DNA from: JBBQXK01 sp052387255
GTDB lineage: Bacteria > Pseudomonadota > Alphaproteobacteria > Rhodobacterales > Rhodobacteraceae
Direction of reading: 5' to 3'
DNA: 64,000 nucleotides
NCBI GenBank assembly: GCA_052387255.1
Contig: JBQTJI010000019.1
Span: 1-64,000, forward strand
Shown: positions 43,029-51,436 of the stretch, piece by piece
Position numbering within the stretch: the stretch's first letter is position 1
How the letters are laid out: every line of letters starts with the position of its first letter
Made by a program: the position numbers and the translations under genes
Notes under the pieces: model-generated
The model's input: only the letters and a program-made list of their open reading frames with translations
The model's database searches: none
Told to the model about the DNA's origin: nothing

Positions 43029-43976
43029 TCAGCGGGCGGGTTCGCGCAGGGAAACCGCCACGGCGGCCAGCACGATCAGCCCCTTGATGATCATCTGCCA
43101 CGACACCGACAGGCCCATCAGGATCAGCCCGTTCGACAGCATCCCCATCATCAGCGACCCCACCAGCGCCCCCGGAACCGTGCCCCGCCCGCCGTTCAGC
43201 GCGGTGCCGCCCACGATCACGGCGGCGATCACCGTCATCAGGTCGGTCTCGCCCAGAGTATAGCGCGCGGCCTGGAGGCGGCCCGCGTACAGCACTCCCG
43301 CCAGCCCCGCGCAGAAGCCCGACAGCACCAGCACCCCCAGCCGCACGCGCGCCACCTGGATGCCCGATACCAGCGCCGCACGCGGATTGTCCCCCACGGC
43401 CAGCACATGCGCCCCGAACCGCGTCTCGCGAAAGACGACATGCCCGACCAGAAGTGCGGCGACCGTCCACCAGATCATCGACGGCACGCCCAACAGCCGC
43501 CCCCCGCCGAAGATCGCGATGAACGGGTCCGAGGTGACCGGAACCGATTGCAGGTCCGACACCTCGCGCGCAATGCCCGCCACCACGCCCATGGTGGCCA
43601 GCGTCACCAGAAACGACGGCAGCCGCGCATAGGCCACGATGGCCCCGTTCACCAGCCCGACAGCCATGCCCGTCATCAGGCCCGCCGCGACGCCGACCGG
43701 CCAGGGGGCCAGACGCAGCACCAGTGCCGCCACGATGGCCGACAGCGCGACCGCCGCCCCGAAGGACAAGTCGATCTCTCCGGATGCCAGCACGAAGACC
43801 AACCCCACGGCCAGCACCGTGGCGGGCGCGGTCTGCAGCACGATGTTGGTCAGGTTCTGCACCGTCAGGAACCCCCGGTCGTGCAGCATCACCGCGAAGA
43901 ACAGGAAGATCAGGACAAACCCCGCATAGACGATCAGGCCCTGAAGTGCTGCGCGGTTGGGAAGGGCGAAGGGCAT
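43029..43976 (-). CDS. Sugar-type ABC transporter permease (RbsC-like)
   Basis: A 315-residue inner-membrane protein with eight to ten helices. The RbsC-family signature LASGEIDLSFGAAVALSAIV is near residue 60 and IVGGTALNGGRGTVPGALVG near residue 250. ATG at 43976 (MPFALPNRAALQG) is preferred over an upstream in-frame ATG 39 nt away, inside the gap to the binding-protein gene. Carries the ligand of the 44040-45101 binding protein. Confidence 0.91.
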   Translation of the reverse strand: MPFALPNRAALQGLIVYAGFVLIFLFFAVMLHDRGFLTVQNLTNIVLQTAPATVLAVGLVFVLASGEIDLSFGAAVALSAIVAALVLRLAPWPVGVAAGLMTGMAVGLVNGAIVAYARLPSFLVTLATMGVVAGIAREVSDLQSVPVTSDPFIAIFGGGRLLGVPSMIWWTVAALLVGHVVFRETRFGAHVLAVGDNPRAALVSGIQVARVRLGVLVLSGFCAGLAGVLYAGRLQAARYTLGETDLMTVIAAVIVGGTALNGGRGTVPGALVGSLMMGMLSNGLILMGLSVSWQMIIKGLIVLAAVAVSLREPAR

Positions 43977-44039
43977 GGGCCTGACCTTTGTGTGGCGGGG
44001 GGGAACCCGGGGCACAGGGCGCGCCCCGGGAAAGCGGGC

Positions 44040-45101
44040 CTACTTGGCCGCGTCGAGCACCGACTGCGGCGCGTCCTTGCGCAGCGACGCCTGCCAGCCT
44101 TCGGCGACATTCGCCTTGGTCACGGTCAGGGCCGGGGCCACGACGAAGGGCGGGTTTTCGGCCCCCAGCACGGCGCGGGCACCGATGGCGGCCATGGTGC
44201 GGCCCAGTTCGTAGGCCTCGTCCGCCACGATGGCGGCCACGTTGCCGCCCTTGACCATGTCCAGCGCGACGGGTTCCGACAGGTCCAGCGTCACGATCCT
44301 GGCCGTGGTGTTCCCGTTCGCCCGCAACGCCGCCAGCACGCCCTCGGCAGGCCCGGCCCAGGTGACATAGATCCCGCCCAGATCGGGGTTCTGCAGCAGC
44401 ATCGCGTTGGCGATCTCTTCCGCCCGCGCCGGGTCGCTGATCCCTGCCTCGGCGACGATGGACATCTCGGGATAGTCATTCTGGATCGTGGTCTTGAAGG
44501 CGTTGTCCCGCTGGTTGGTGACGTAATAGGCCGCGTCGTGGAAGATCCAGCCGACCTTGCCCTTGCCGCCCATCGAGGCCGCCAGGGCGTCCGCGGCCTG
44601 CTTGCCCATCTGGAACAGGTCGTCGGTCACGATGGCGGCATAGTCAGCCGGGTGAGCATAGCCGGTGGGCAGGTTCGACAGGAACACGAGCTTGGCCCCC
44701 GCCTCGCCGGCCTTGCGGAACGCGGCGGCCGAGGCGACAGGGTCCAGCGGCAGCGACAGGATGATGTCGGGCTGCAAGGCCAGCGTGGTTTCCACGTCGG
44801 CCATCTGTTTCGCGCTGTCGAATGCGGCAGATGTGGTGGCGACAACCTCGATCCCCAGCCGGGCGAACTCATCGGTTGCCCCTGCCGTCACGGCATTCAC
44901 GAAATCCGACTGGTCGTGCCACAGAAGGGCGGCCTTCAGCCCCTTGCCCTGCAGTTCCGCCGCCTGCGCGTCATCGACCGTCACGGCAGACGACAGCGTC
45001 GCCGTTTCGCCCGAGGGGCCGACGGTCTGGGCCAGGGCAGGCAGTGACAGGAGGGCCAGAGCGGACAGCGAGACGAGAAGTGATCGCGCAACGGTTTTCA
45101 T
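44040..45101 (-). CDS. Sugar-type ABC transporter substrate-binding protein
   Basis: A 353-residue periplasmic protein with a Sec signal peptide (SLLVSLSALALLSLPALA then QTV). The body is the periplasmic-binding type 1 (Peripl_BP_4) fold, seen in LQPDIILSLPLDPVASAAAF and GGIYVTWAGPAEGVLAAL. ATG at 45101 has GGGAGAAC upstream. The M20 hydrolase and PLP enzyme beside it argue for an acylated amino-type ligand rather than a plain sugar (inference). Confidence 0.9.
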   Translation of the reverse strand: MKTVARSLLVSLSALALLSLPALAQTVGPSGETATLSSAVTVDDAQAAELQGKGLKAALLWHDQSDFVNAVTAGATDEFARLGIEVVATTSAAFDSAKQMADVETTLALQPDIILSLPLDPVASAAAFRKAGEAGAKLVFLSNLPTGYAHPADYAAIVTDDLFQMGKQAADALAASMGGKGKVGWIFHDAAYYVTNQRDNAFKTTIQNDYPEMSIVAEAGISDPARAEEIANAMLLQNPDLGGIYVTWAGPAEGVLAALRANGNTTARIVTLDLSEPVALDMVKGGNVAAIVADEAYELGRTMAAIGARAVLGAENPPFVVAPALTVTKANVAEGWQASLRKDAPQSVLDAAK

Positions 45102-45127
45102 GATGTTCTCCCAAAGGTTGCGGCCCG

Positions 45128-46384
45128 TCATGGGTCAACGGTTCCGCATGTGGTGGCGATGAAGGCGGCGAAGGACAGGATGGCGTCGTGGTAGTCGGCA
45201 AGGGACACATGCTCGAAATTCGTGTGGCAGAGGGCGATGTCGCCGGGCGCGCAGTAGACGGCGGGACAGCCGAGGCGGTCGGTCAGGAAGGCCATCTCGG
45301 ACCAGAAGGGCGCGCCTTCGATGCCGCCTGCACCGGGACGCACGGCGGACAGGCAGGCGGACAGGCCGGTGACCAGCGGATGATCGGGGGCGACCCCGGC
45401 GGGCGAACCGCCGCGCGGATGATCACGCCCGGCGGGCCAAGTGAGGGTCAGCGCGATCCCTTCGGGCAGCGCCGCACGGATGACCGAGGCCAGCGTTTCT
45501 GTTGCTGCATCAATGCGTTCGCCCGGCAGCACCTTGCCGATCAGCGAGAACCGGCATTCCCCCGGAACCGCGATCAGGCCCCCCGCCTCGATCCCCGTGA
45601 CCAGCGTGAAGGCCCGGCCCAGAAGCGGGTGTTCGGCGCGGGCGGCGTTGGTGTCGGAATGGTCCCAGATGGCCGACAGCACGCGGTGCGCGGCCTTCAG
45701 GGCGTCGCGGCCCAGATCGGGGCGACCGAAATAGGCCGATTGGCCGGTCAGCACCACGTCGGTGATGAAGAACCCGATCTGCACTGGCATTACCTGCAGC
45801 CGCGTGGGCTCGACATAGATGGCAAGGTCGGGGCGGGGCAGGGTGCCCGACAGCACCGCATCCGACCAGTGCCGCACCCCGGCGCTGATGCCGGTGCCCG
45901 GCTCGCCGCTTTCCTCGTCGCCGACGAAGGCATAGGACAGGGTCCCGCGCAGGGCGATCCCGGCGCGGTCCAAGAGGTCGAGCGCGGCCAGCGACGCGCA
46001 GATGCCGGCCTTGAGATCGGCCGCCCCGCGTCCCCAGAGTTCGCCGTCGATGATCGCTGCACCGAAGGGGTTTTCCTGCGGCTGGCCCGCCCAATGCGCG
46101 GCCCAGTCGCGGGCATGGACCACGTCGGTGTGGCCGATAAACTGCAGGTGGGGGCCGTCTCCGTTGCCCGCCCGGACGCCCGTAACATTCGGGCGACCTT
46201 GCAGAAAATCCTGCCGTCGAGGGTGGAGGGACAGGCGTTCCATGACCGGCACCAGCATGTCGGCCATGCGCCCTTCGTCCCCCGTCACCGAGGCCGCCTG
46301 CACGGCGCGCGTCAGCAGGTCGTCGGCGAAACCTGTATCCAGATGGGCGCGGAGGCGAGCCAGCAGGGCGGGAAAGGGCGTCAC
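45128..46384 (-). CDS. M20 family amidohydrolase/deacetylase (ArgE/DapE-like)
   Basis: A 418-residue zinc hydrolase. Metal ligands and catalytic residues appear in order: FIGHTDVVHARDW (H, D), GRGAADLKAG (bridging D), FVGDEESGEPG (catalytic E pair) and ALCHTNFEHVSL (C-terminal H). The middle dimerisation domain lies between about residues 190 and 300. The GTG start at 46384 overlaps the ROK stop by 4 nt. It would cleave an N-acyl or peptide bond of the imported ligand. Confidence 0.9.
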   Translation of the reverse strand: MTPFPALLARLRAHLDTGFADDLLTRAVQAASVTGDEGRMADMLVPVMERLSLHPRRQDFLQGRPNVTGVRAGNGDGPHLQFIGHTDVVHARDWAAHWAGQPQENPFGAAIIDGELWGRGAADLKAGICASLAALDLLDRAGIALRGTLSYAFVGDEESGEPGTGISAGVRHWSDAVLSGTLPRPDLAIYVEPTRLQVMPVQIGFFITDVVLTGQSAYFGRPDLGRDALKAAHRVLSAIWDHSDTNAARAEHPLLGRAFTLVTGIEAGGLIAVPGECRFSLIGKVLPGERIDAATETLASVIRAALPEGIALTLTWPAGRDHPRGGSPAGVAPDHPLVTGLSACLSAVRPGAGGIEGAPFWSEMAFLTDRLGCPAVYCAPGDIALCHTNFEHVSLADYHDAILSFAAFIATTCGTVDP

Positions 46385-47592
46385 TCGGCTGCCCTCCGAA
46401 GACCCGCCTTGGGGGTGGGCAGGGTGACGACGGCCCCTGGGGCGGACTGGGCGAAAAGGGCAGTGTGCAGTTCGGTCAGGCCGATGGCGACGGCCCCGTT
46501 CAGCGCGGCGTGGTCGCCGAGGGTGCTGGCCTCGACGCGGATGGGGAAGGGGAAGCAGCGGGCAAGCTCGGCCCGGGTCGCCGCAACGATCTCGGGGCGC
46601 GCGCCGATGGAGCCGCCGAGGATCACCAGTTCGGGCGCGGTGATGGCACCAATGGCGGCGACGGCGCGGGCCAGCTGGCGGGCGACATCGGCGATGACCT
46701 GTGAGGCAGCCATGTCACCGGCATTTGCCGTAGCGAAGATGGCAGGCACATCAAGGGTTTGGCCCGTGGCAGTCGCATAGGCCGATTTGATGCCCTGGGT
46801 CGCCGTGACCCGTTCGAACGCGCCGACGCGCAGCGATTCGGGCTCGAACGGGTCGGCCCCGAAGGGCAGGTAGCCAAGCTCCCCCGCCGCGCCCGTGGCC
46901 CCGCGCAGGAGCGATCCGTTGGCGATGATCCCGGCCCCGATGCCCGTGCCAAGGGCGATGAAGGCGAGGTGGTCGAGGCCCTGGCCGAGGCCCAGCCACT
47001 GTTCGCCCAGCACGGCGAGGTTCACGTCATTCTCCAGCACGACGGGCGTGCCGACCGCCTGCGCCACGGCATCGCGGAAATCGAAGCTGTCGATCCCCTT
47101 GATATTGGGCGCAAAATTGACATGACCCGTGGACAGGTCGGGGACGCCGGGGCAGCCGACGACGGTCTGGCGGATGCGGGTGACGCCGGCCTGGGCGGCT
47201 GTCTGCAGGACCAGCGCGCCGATCTGGGCGGCGACGGCAGGGCCGCCTTCGGGGTGGGTGGGTTCGACGGCTTCGGCCAGGACGGTTCCGGCGAGGTCCA
47301 CGATGGCCACGCGCAGCTTGGTGCCGCCGAGGTCCACCGCCGCCATCAGGGCGCTTTCGGGGATCAGTTCATATGTCGTGGCGCTGCGCCCGACATGGCC
47401 CGAGGTACGACCCGTCTCACGCACCCAGCCATCTTCTTCAAGGATTCGAACGAGTTCCGAGACGGTCTGTTTGGACATGCCGGTCTGCTTGGCGATCGAG
47501 GCGCGCGAAATCGGGCCGCAGTGGATGATCGCCTGCATCGCCAGGCACAGCGACACCTGGCGCGAAACGTTGGTCTGGGGGGTCGTTTCCAT
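46381..47592 (-). CDS. ROK family transcriptional repressor
   Basis: A 403-residue NagC/XylR-type regulator. The winged helix is SRASIAKQTGMSKQTVSELV; the sugar-kinase-like part has VDLGGTKLRVAIVDL, ENDVNLAVLGE and GTGIGAGIIANG. The zinc motif CxCGxxGCxE normally after GAAGE is missing (here GAAGELGYLPFGADP), so zinc-linked folding and kinase activity are unlikely. ATG at 47592 is chosen by family fit. An inverted repeat 9 bp upstream of the start is a likely own-operator. It heads the importer operon. Confidence 0.9.
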   Translation of the reverse strand: METTPQTNVSRQVSLCLAMQAIIHCGPISRASIAKQTGMSKQTVSELVRILEEDGWVRETGRTSGHVGRSATTYELIPESALMAAVDLGGTKLRVAIVDLAGTVLAEAVEPTHPEGGPAVAAQIGALVLQTAAQAGVTRIRQTVVGCPGVPDLSTGHVNFAPNIKGIDSFDFRDAVAQAVGTPVVLENDVNLAVLGEQWLGLGQGLDHLAFIALGTGIGAGIIANGSLLRGATGAAGELGYLPFGADPFEPESLRVGAFERVTATQGIKSAYATATGQTLDVPAIFATANAGDMAASQVIADVARQLARAVAAIGAITAPELVILGGSIGARPEIVAATRAELARCFPFPIRVEASTLGDHAALNGAVAIGLTELHTALFAQSAPGAVVTLPTPKAGLRRAAE

Positions 47593-47600
47593 CGGGCACC

Positions 47601-47629
47601 AGTTAATTCGTTCTTCATACGAACTAACT
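47601..47629. promoter_or_regulatory. Inverted repeat, candidate ROK operator
   Basis: AGTTAATTCG (47601-47610) and CGAACTAACT (47620-47629) match as an inverted repeat at 9 of 10 positions with a 9-bp spacer. It ends 9 bp from the ROK start codon, where a bound repressor would block its own promoter or initiation. ROK repressors are known to bind such AT-rich dyads; the specific assignment is inference. Confidence 0.6.
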
Positions 47630-47768
47630 TGACTGCGGGCCGATCTGTCAAGTGGGAAGACGGGGCGCGTGGAAAAAGTTGGGGGGCAAACAAGGGTGGG
47701 GCACGGGGCGGCGCGGGGGCTGCAAGGCCCTGCGGACGCTGGATTAATCGGGCATCGGTCGGCGAATT

Positions 47769-47817
47769 TGTGCATGCACATTCCATGCACATCGCATGCA
47801 CATCGCATACGTACGCA
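47769..47817. promoter_or_regulatory. 11-bp-periodic ATGCACA array 2 (candidate operator)
   Basis: ATGCACA starts at 47774, 47785 and 47796, and a degenerate ATACGTA starts at 47807, exactly 11 bp apart; ATGCACATCGC occurs twice in tandem. Read toward the ROK gene on the minus strand this is TGTGCAT, three exact copies plus one degenerate outer copy, the same design as the array at 12550-12593. It lies about 180 bp upstream of the ROK start. Confidence 0.75.
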
Positions 47818-47969
47818 CGACGGTCGGCAGCGACGTTAACCATGCGGAGCGAATCACCGGTGACGTGGCTGTGACACGGGGTCGTTGCACGCTGTCCATC
47901 GAGGCCCCGGCTTGCGCCGGCGCGACTGGATCATTCCGGCCTGAGATTTCGCAGCGGGTGCTGACCGGC

Positions 47970-49097
47970 CTACATCTCGGCCAGGCGCACGCGGCGGCCT
48001 TCGCGGGACGAGCGGGCGATGGCGTGGATGGCCTTTTCGATCTCGAGTCCCGCCGCGAAGTCGAGGGCCGGGCGCGTGTCGTCGCGGATCGCCCGCAGGA
48101 AACCCGCCAGTTCGATGACCTTGAGGTCGTTGAACCCCAGCTGGTGCCCCGGCGCGGGACAGAAGGCCCCGTAGGGGGGATGGTCGGGCGAGGTCAGGAT
48201 GGTGGCGAAGCCTTGGGTCGCGCGGTCGCCCTGGTTGCGGAACAGGTGCAGCTCGTTCATCCGCTCCTGGTCGAACATCACCATGCCGGTCGTGCCGTGC
48301 ACCTCGAACCCCAGGCGGCTCTTGCGGCCCCAGGCCGAGCGCGAGGCGGTCATCACGCCCCGGACGCCGCTGGCGAAAGTCAGAAGGGCCGAGGCGGCAT
48401 CCTCGTTCTCGACCGGGGCGTCGCCCGAGCCGTCGGGCAGGGGACGGGTCTTGTGGATTGTGTCGATCTCGCCCAGCACGGAGTCGATAGGGCCGACGAG
48501 GCCCGTCAGCAGCGACACAAGGTGACAGCCGATGTCGCCGAGCGCGCCCAGACCGGCATCCTTCAGTTTCGCGCGCCAGTGCCACGGCAGGTTGGGGTCG
48601 GCCTGGTAATCCTCGTCCACCCAGCCGCGCACATGGACGACGCGCCCGATCTGGCCTTCGGCGACCAGGCGACAGGCGTGGGTGAAGGCGGGGTTGGCGG
48701 TGTAGTTGTAGCCAAGCTGCGTCTTCCGGCCCGAGGCCTGGGCGACCTCGGCCATGGCGCGGGCGTCGTCCATGGTCAGGGCCATCGGCTTTTCGCACCA
48801 GACATGTTTTCCGGCGGCGAGCGCGGCCAACGCCATTTCCCGGTGCATCCCGTTCGGCGTGGTGATCGAGACGACCTGCACGCCGGGGTCAGCGACCAGG
48901 TCGCGCCAGTCTGCCGTGGCGCGGCCAAAGCCGAACTGCGCGGCCATGTCCTGCGCCTTGGCGAGGGGTGTGTCGGCCAGTGCCACCAGCCGGATTGCCG
49001 GGACATCGCCCATCACCGCCCGCACGGCGCGGTAGGCCAGGGCGTGGGCCTTGCCCATGAAGCCCGTGCCGATCAGGCCGACGCCGATGTCATGCAT
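47970..49097 (-). CDS. Gfo/Idh/MocA family oxidoreductase
   Basis: A 375-residue NAD(P)-dependent dehydrogenase. The Rossmann motif is VGLIGTGFMGKAHALAY; the family EKP motif is seen in KHVWCEKPMALTMDDA; the C-terminal sheet domain includes GALGDIGCHLVSLL with the likely catalytic DxxxH. In this operon with MocD- and MocE-like proteins it fits MocA, an inositol- or inosamine-type dehydrogenase. ATG at 49097; overlaps the PanB-like gene by 8 nt. Substrate unknown. Confidence 0.9.
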   Translation of the reverse strand: MHDIGVGLIGTGFMGKAHALAYRAVRAVMGDVPAIRLVALADTPLAKAQDMAAQFGFGRATADWRDLVADPGVQVVSITTPNGMHREMALAALAAGKHVWCEKPMALTMDDARAMAEVAQASGRKTQLGYNYTANPAFTHACRLVAEGQIGRVVHVRGWVDEDYQADPNLPWHWRAKLKDAGLGALGDIGCHLVSLLTGLVGPIDSVLGEIDTIHKTRPLPDGSGDAPVENEDAASALLTFASGVRGVMTASRSAWGRKSRLGFEVHGTTGMVMFDQERMNELHLFRNQGDRATQGFATILTSPDHPPYGAFCPAPGHQLGFNDLKVIELAGFLRAIRDDTRPALDFAAGLEIEKAIHAIARSSREGRRVRLAEM

Positions 49098-49887
49098 GGT
49101 CGAGCGCCTCCAGGAACGCGTGGAACGCGGTGTCGTCCACCGCGACATCGTGCTGCGGTGCCGGGTAGGCCCCGGTCTGGACGTCGTCCACGAATTCGCG
49201 GAAGGCCCCGATTCGTTCACCCTGCAGCCGTTCGTATTCGGCGGCGAAGTTGCGGTAGGTCTTGGCGTGGCGCGGGCGGTGGCCGCGGGTGCAGCCCAGC
49301 ACATCCTCAGCGAACAGGTATTGCGCGTCGGTCCCCGCGCCCGCCCCCATGCCGAAAGTGACAAGGCCCGACCGGCGCGACAGTTCGGCACCGACGCGGG
49401 CGGGCACGACCTCAAGCTCCACCGCGACGGCCCCGGCCTGTTCGAGTGCCTGCATCTGGTGCCAGACCTGCAGCGCCGAGGCGGCGGTCTTGCCCACGGC
49501 GCGGAAGCCGCCGGTCCAGGTGACGAGGTGCGGCACGAGGCCGACATGGCCCACGACCGGCAGGCGTTCGGCGGCCATCCGGCGGACGGTGTCGAGCGAG
49601 GCGCTGCAGTAGTACGCGTCGCCGCCCGTCCTGCGGGCGGCGAAGGCGGCGCGGAGGTAATCCTCGGCCGTCACAAGGTCGCCGTAGATCAGGCCGACCT
49701 GCACGAAACAGTCCCCGGCGGCGGCGCGCATCGCGGGGGTCCAGAGGTGGGCCACGATGGACAGCACGTCGATTCCGGCGGCGGCGGCGGCGGCCGCCTC
49801 GTCCTCGGTCTCGACGAACAGCATCGACAGCTTGCGCCGCCCCTTGGCGGCGCGCAGGTCGGCCACCGTCATCCGGTTGTTGGGCAT
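49090..49887 (-). CDS. PanB-like (ketopantoate hydroxymethyltransferase superfamily) protein with altered active site
   Basis: A 265-residue TIM barrel that reads as 3-methyl-2-oxobutanoate hydroxymethyltransferase: LPVVGHVGLVPHLVTWTGGF and GMGAGAGTDAQYLFAEDVLG match well-conserved PanB blocks, and the late Glu is kept in ELEVVP. However the Mg-binding VGDS block reads SIVAHLW, the second aspartate block (ADLPF in PanB) reads VQVGLIYG, and the KIEGG lysine/glutamate block reads YYCSAS. So three metal ligands and the lysine seem lost. Classical ketopantoate synthesis is unlikely; a new lyase or transferase role in the neighbouring pathway is more likely. Confidence 0.75.
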   Translation of the reverse strand: MPNNRMTVADLRAAKGRRKLSMLFVETEDEAAAAAAAGIDVLSIVAHLWTPAMRAAAGDCFVQVGLIYGDLVTAEDYLRAAFAARRTGGDAYYCSASLDTVRRMAAERLPVVGHVGLVPHLVTWTGGFRAVGKTAASALQVWHQMQALEQAGAVAVELEVVPARVGAELSRRSGLVTFGMGAGAGTDAQYLFAEDVLGCTRGHRPRHAKTYRNFAAEYERLQGERIGAFREFVDDVQTGAYPAPQHDVAVDDTAFHAFLEALDHA

Positions 49888-49899
49888 GTTCCCTCCGGG

Positions 49900-50214
49900 T
49901 CAGCCGATGTCGACGAAGACGCGGTCGCCCTCGACCTTGACCGGCCAGGTGCGCAGGTTGACGCAGACCGGCGGGCGCATCGCCTCGCCCGTGCGATAGT
50001 CGAACTGGCCGTTGTGTTTCGGGCATTCGATGAGGTGGCCCATGACCAGCCCGTCGCAGAGGTGCACCTTTTCGTGGGTGCAGAGGCCGTCGGTGGCGTG
50101 GAAGGTGCCTTCGGGCGAATGGTAGAGGGCGAAGGTGCGGCTGCCGTGGTCCCAGCGGATCAGGTCTTCTTCGTCGATGTCGGTGGTGGCGCAGGCGTCG
50201 GTCCAGGTGGGCAT
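49900..50214 (-). CDS. MocE-like Rieske [2Fe-2S] ferredoxin
   Basis: A 104-residue Rieske protein with both cluster-binding boxes: CTHEKVHLCDG (C-x-H) and ECPKHNGQFD (C-x2-H). It resembles the MocE ferredoxin of rhizopine catabolism and would pass electrons to the membrane desaturase/hydroxylase encoded 7 bp upstream. No ferredoxin reductase (MocF) is seen nearby. ATG at 50214. Confidence 0.88.
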   Translation of the reverse strand: MPTWTDACATTDIDEEDLIRWDHGSRTFALYHSPEGTFHATDGLCTHEKVHLCDGLVMGHLIECPKHNGQFDYRTGEAMRPPVCVNLRTWPVKVEGDRVFVDIG

Positions 50215-50221
50215 GGCATCC

Positions 50222-51301
50222 TCATTCAGCGGCGGCACCAAGGGCCGCGACGTGGAAATCCTCGCGATAGGGTTTCGCGGTGGGGGGCAGGGTGCGGCGG
50301 ACGAAGTGGTCTTCGTTTGCCAGTTGTCGCCGCAGGGCGGGCCACATCTCGGCAAAAGCCGCCGGGATGGACGGGTTCGGCGGGGGCAGGTCGTGCTTCA
50401 TGATGTCATGCAGGCGCGGCAGGGCGTGGTAGGGCACCATCGGGAACATGTGATGTTCGACGTGGTAGTTCATGTTCCAGTAGATGAACCGGCTGATGGG
50501 GTTCATGTACACGGTGCGGCTGTTCAGGCGGTGGTCGGTGACGTTGTCGGCGAGGCCCCCGTGCTGCAGAAGGCCGCACATGATGTAGTGCCAGGCCCCG
50601 TAGAGGCTGGGCAGGCCGATCACCATCAGGGGCAGGAGGGACCAGGTGGCGAGGGCGAGGGCGATGGTGGCGGCGTAGATCGCCGTGCCGATGCGGGCGA
50701 CCCTGACCAGGCGGGGCCATTCGGTTTCGGGGACGAAGGTCTTTTCCTCGGGGTGGACGCCGCGCGTGGCGTTGTACAGCATCCGGGGGAAGAAGCTGAT
50801 GGCCTGGGGGATGCCGACGAAGCTGAGGATCACCTTGGCAAGTTGCGGCGGGCGCATGATGGCGATCTCGGGGTCGCGGCCGACGATGTAGGTGTCGGTG
50901 TGGTGGCGGGCGTGGCTCCACCGCCAGGTGGTCGAGTTGCGCAGGATCATGAAGCTGGCGATCTCGAACACCAGGTTGTTCATCCAGGGGGTGCGGAAGG
51001 CGGTGCCGTGGCCGCATTCGTGCCAGCGCGAGTCGGACGCGCTGCCGTAGAGCACGCCGTAGACCAGCCAGAACGGGGCCGACCACCAGCTGGGCCAGAG
51101 GGCGATGCCTGCGGCCAGGCACAGGGCCATGGTGCCGCAGAGAATGACGGTGTCGCGGATGGCGGGCTGGTCGGTGCGCTGCATGAGGTCCTTCATCACC
51201 TTGCGCGGCACGTCGGTGTGGTACCATTCGGCGGCGGCGAGGCCGGTTTCGACGGCGCGCTGCCCGTCGGGGCCGAGGAGGCTGTAGTCGCGTTTCGCCA
51301 T
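50222..51301 (-). CDS. MocD-like fatty acid desaturase/hydroxylase family membrane protein
   Basis: A 359-residue membrane di-iron protein with the three histidine boxes HECGH, HARHH and HVEHH, and hydrophobic segments between them (ILCGTMALCLAAGIALW, IALALATWSLLPLMVIGL). In rhizopine catabolism the homologous MocD with MocE is thought to remove the O-methyl group of methyl-inosamine. An O-demethylation of a methylated cyclitol is a reasonable reading here; a true lipid desaturase is the alternative. ATG at 51301; divergent from the LacI gene. Confidence 0.86.
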   Translation of the reverse strand: MAKRDYSLLGPDGQRAVETGLAAAEWYHTDVPRKVMKDLMQRTDQPAIRDTVILCGTMALCLAAGIALWPSWWSAPFWLVYGVLYGSASDSRWHECGHGTAFRTPWMNNLVFEIASFMILRNSTTWRWSHARHHTDTYIVGRDPEIAIMRPPQLAKVILSFVGIPQAISFFPRMLYNATRGVHPEEKTFVPETEWPRLVRVARIGTAIYAATIALALATWSLLPLMVIGLPSLYGAWHYIMCGLLQHGGLADNVTDHRLNSRTVYMNPISRFIYWNMNYHVEHHMFPMVPYHALPRLHDIMKHDLPPPNPSIPAAFAEMWPALRRQLANEDHFVRRTLPPTAKPYREDFHVAALGAAAE

Positions 51302-51392
51302 GGTGTCGTCCTCCCGCTCTCTGTCTGTCGCAACAGCTAGACCGGCGGCACGGGAATCACCAAGAGTGTCGCTTGCAAGTTTCATCATCCGC

Positions 51393-51430
51393 CGTCAGGT
51401 TGCGGTATGCCGTGATCGGATTTCGTCAGG
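51393..51430. promoter_or_regulatory. CGTCAGG half-sites in the desaturase/LacI promoter region
   Basis: CGTCAGG occurs at 51393-51399 and again within TCGTCAGG at 51423-51430, 31 bp apart, just before the LacI start at 51437. They match one half of the perfect palindrome at 52499-52514. Likely contact points for the LacI regulator controlling both directions. Confidence 0.45.
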
Positions 51431-51436
51431 ACCGCG

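Larger units (their letters stand above)
47593..47969. other. 377-bp intergenic regulatory region upstream of the ROK operon
   Basis: The longest gene-free stretch. From left to right it holds the ROK inverted repeat (47601-47629), a stretch without visible features to about 47765, the 11-bp ATGCACA array (47769-47817), and then about 150 bp before the stop of the Gfo/Idh gene at 47970, including a small CCCCGGCTTGCGCCGG hairpin-like sequence near 47909. No ORF there looks real on either strand. Confidence 0.75.

Noticed and set aside
47769..47817. 11-bp arrays as a CRISPR array or as plasmid iterons
   Set aside because: Units are too short and have 4-bp spacers, unlike CRISPR; there is no cas gene. 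No rep, dnaA-box cluster or partition gene supports a replication origin.
49090..49887. Naming the gene panB and placing it in pantothenate synthesis
   Set aside because: Key metal ligands and lysine appear absent, and no panC or panD is nearby.
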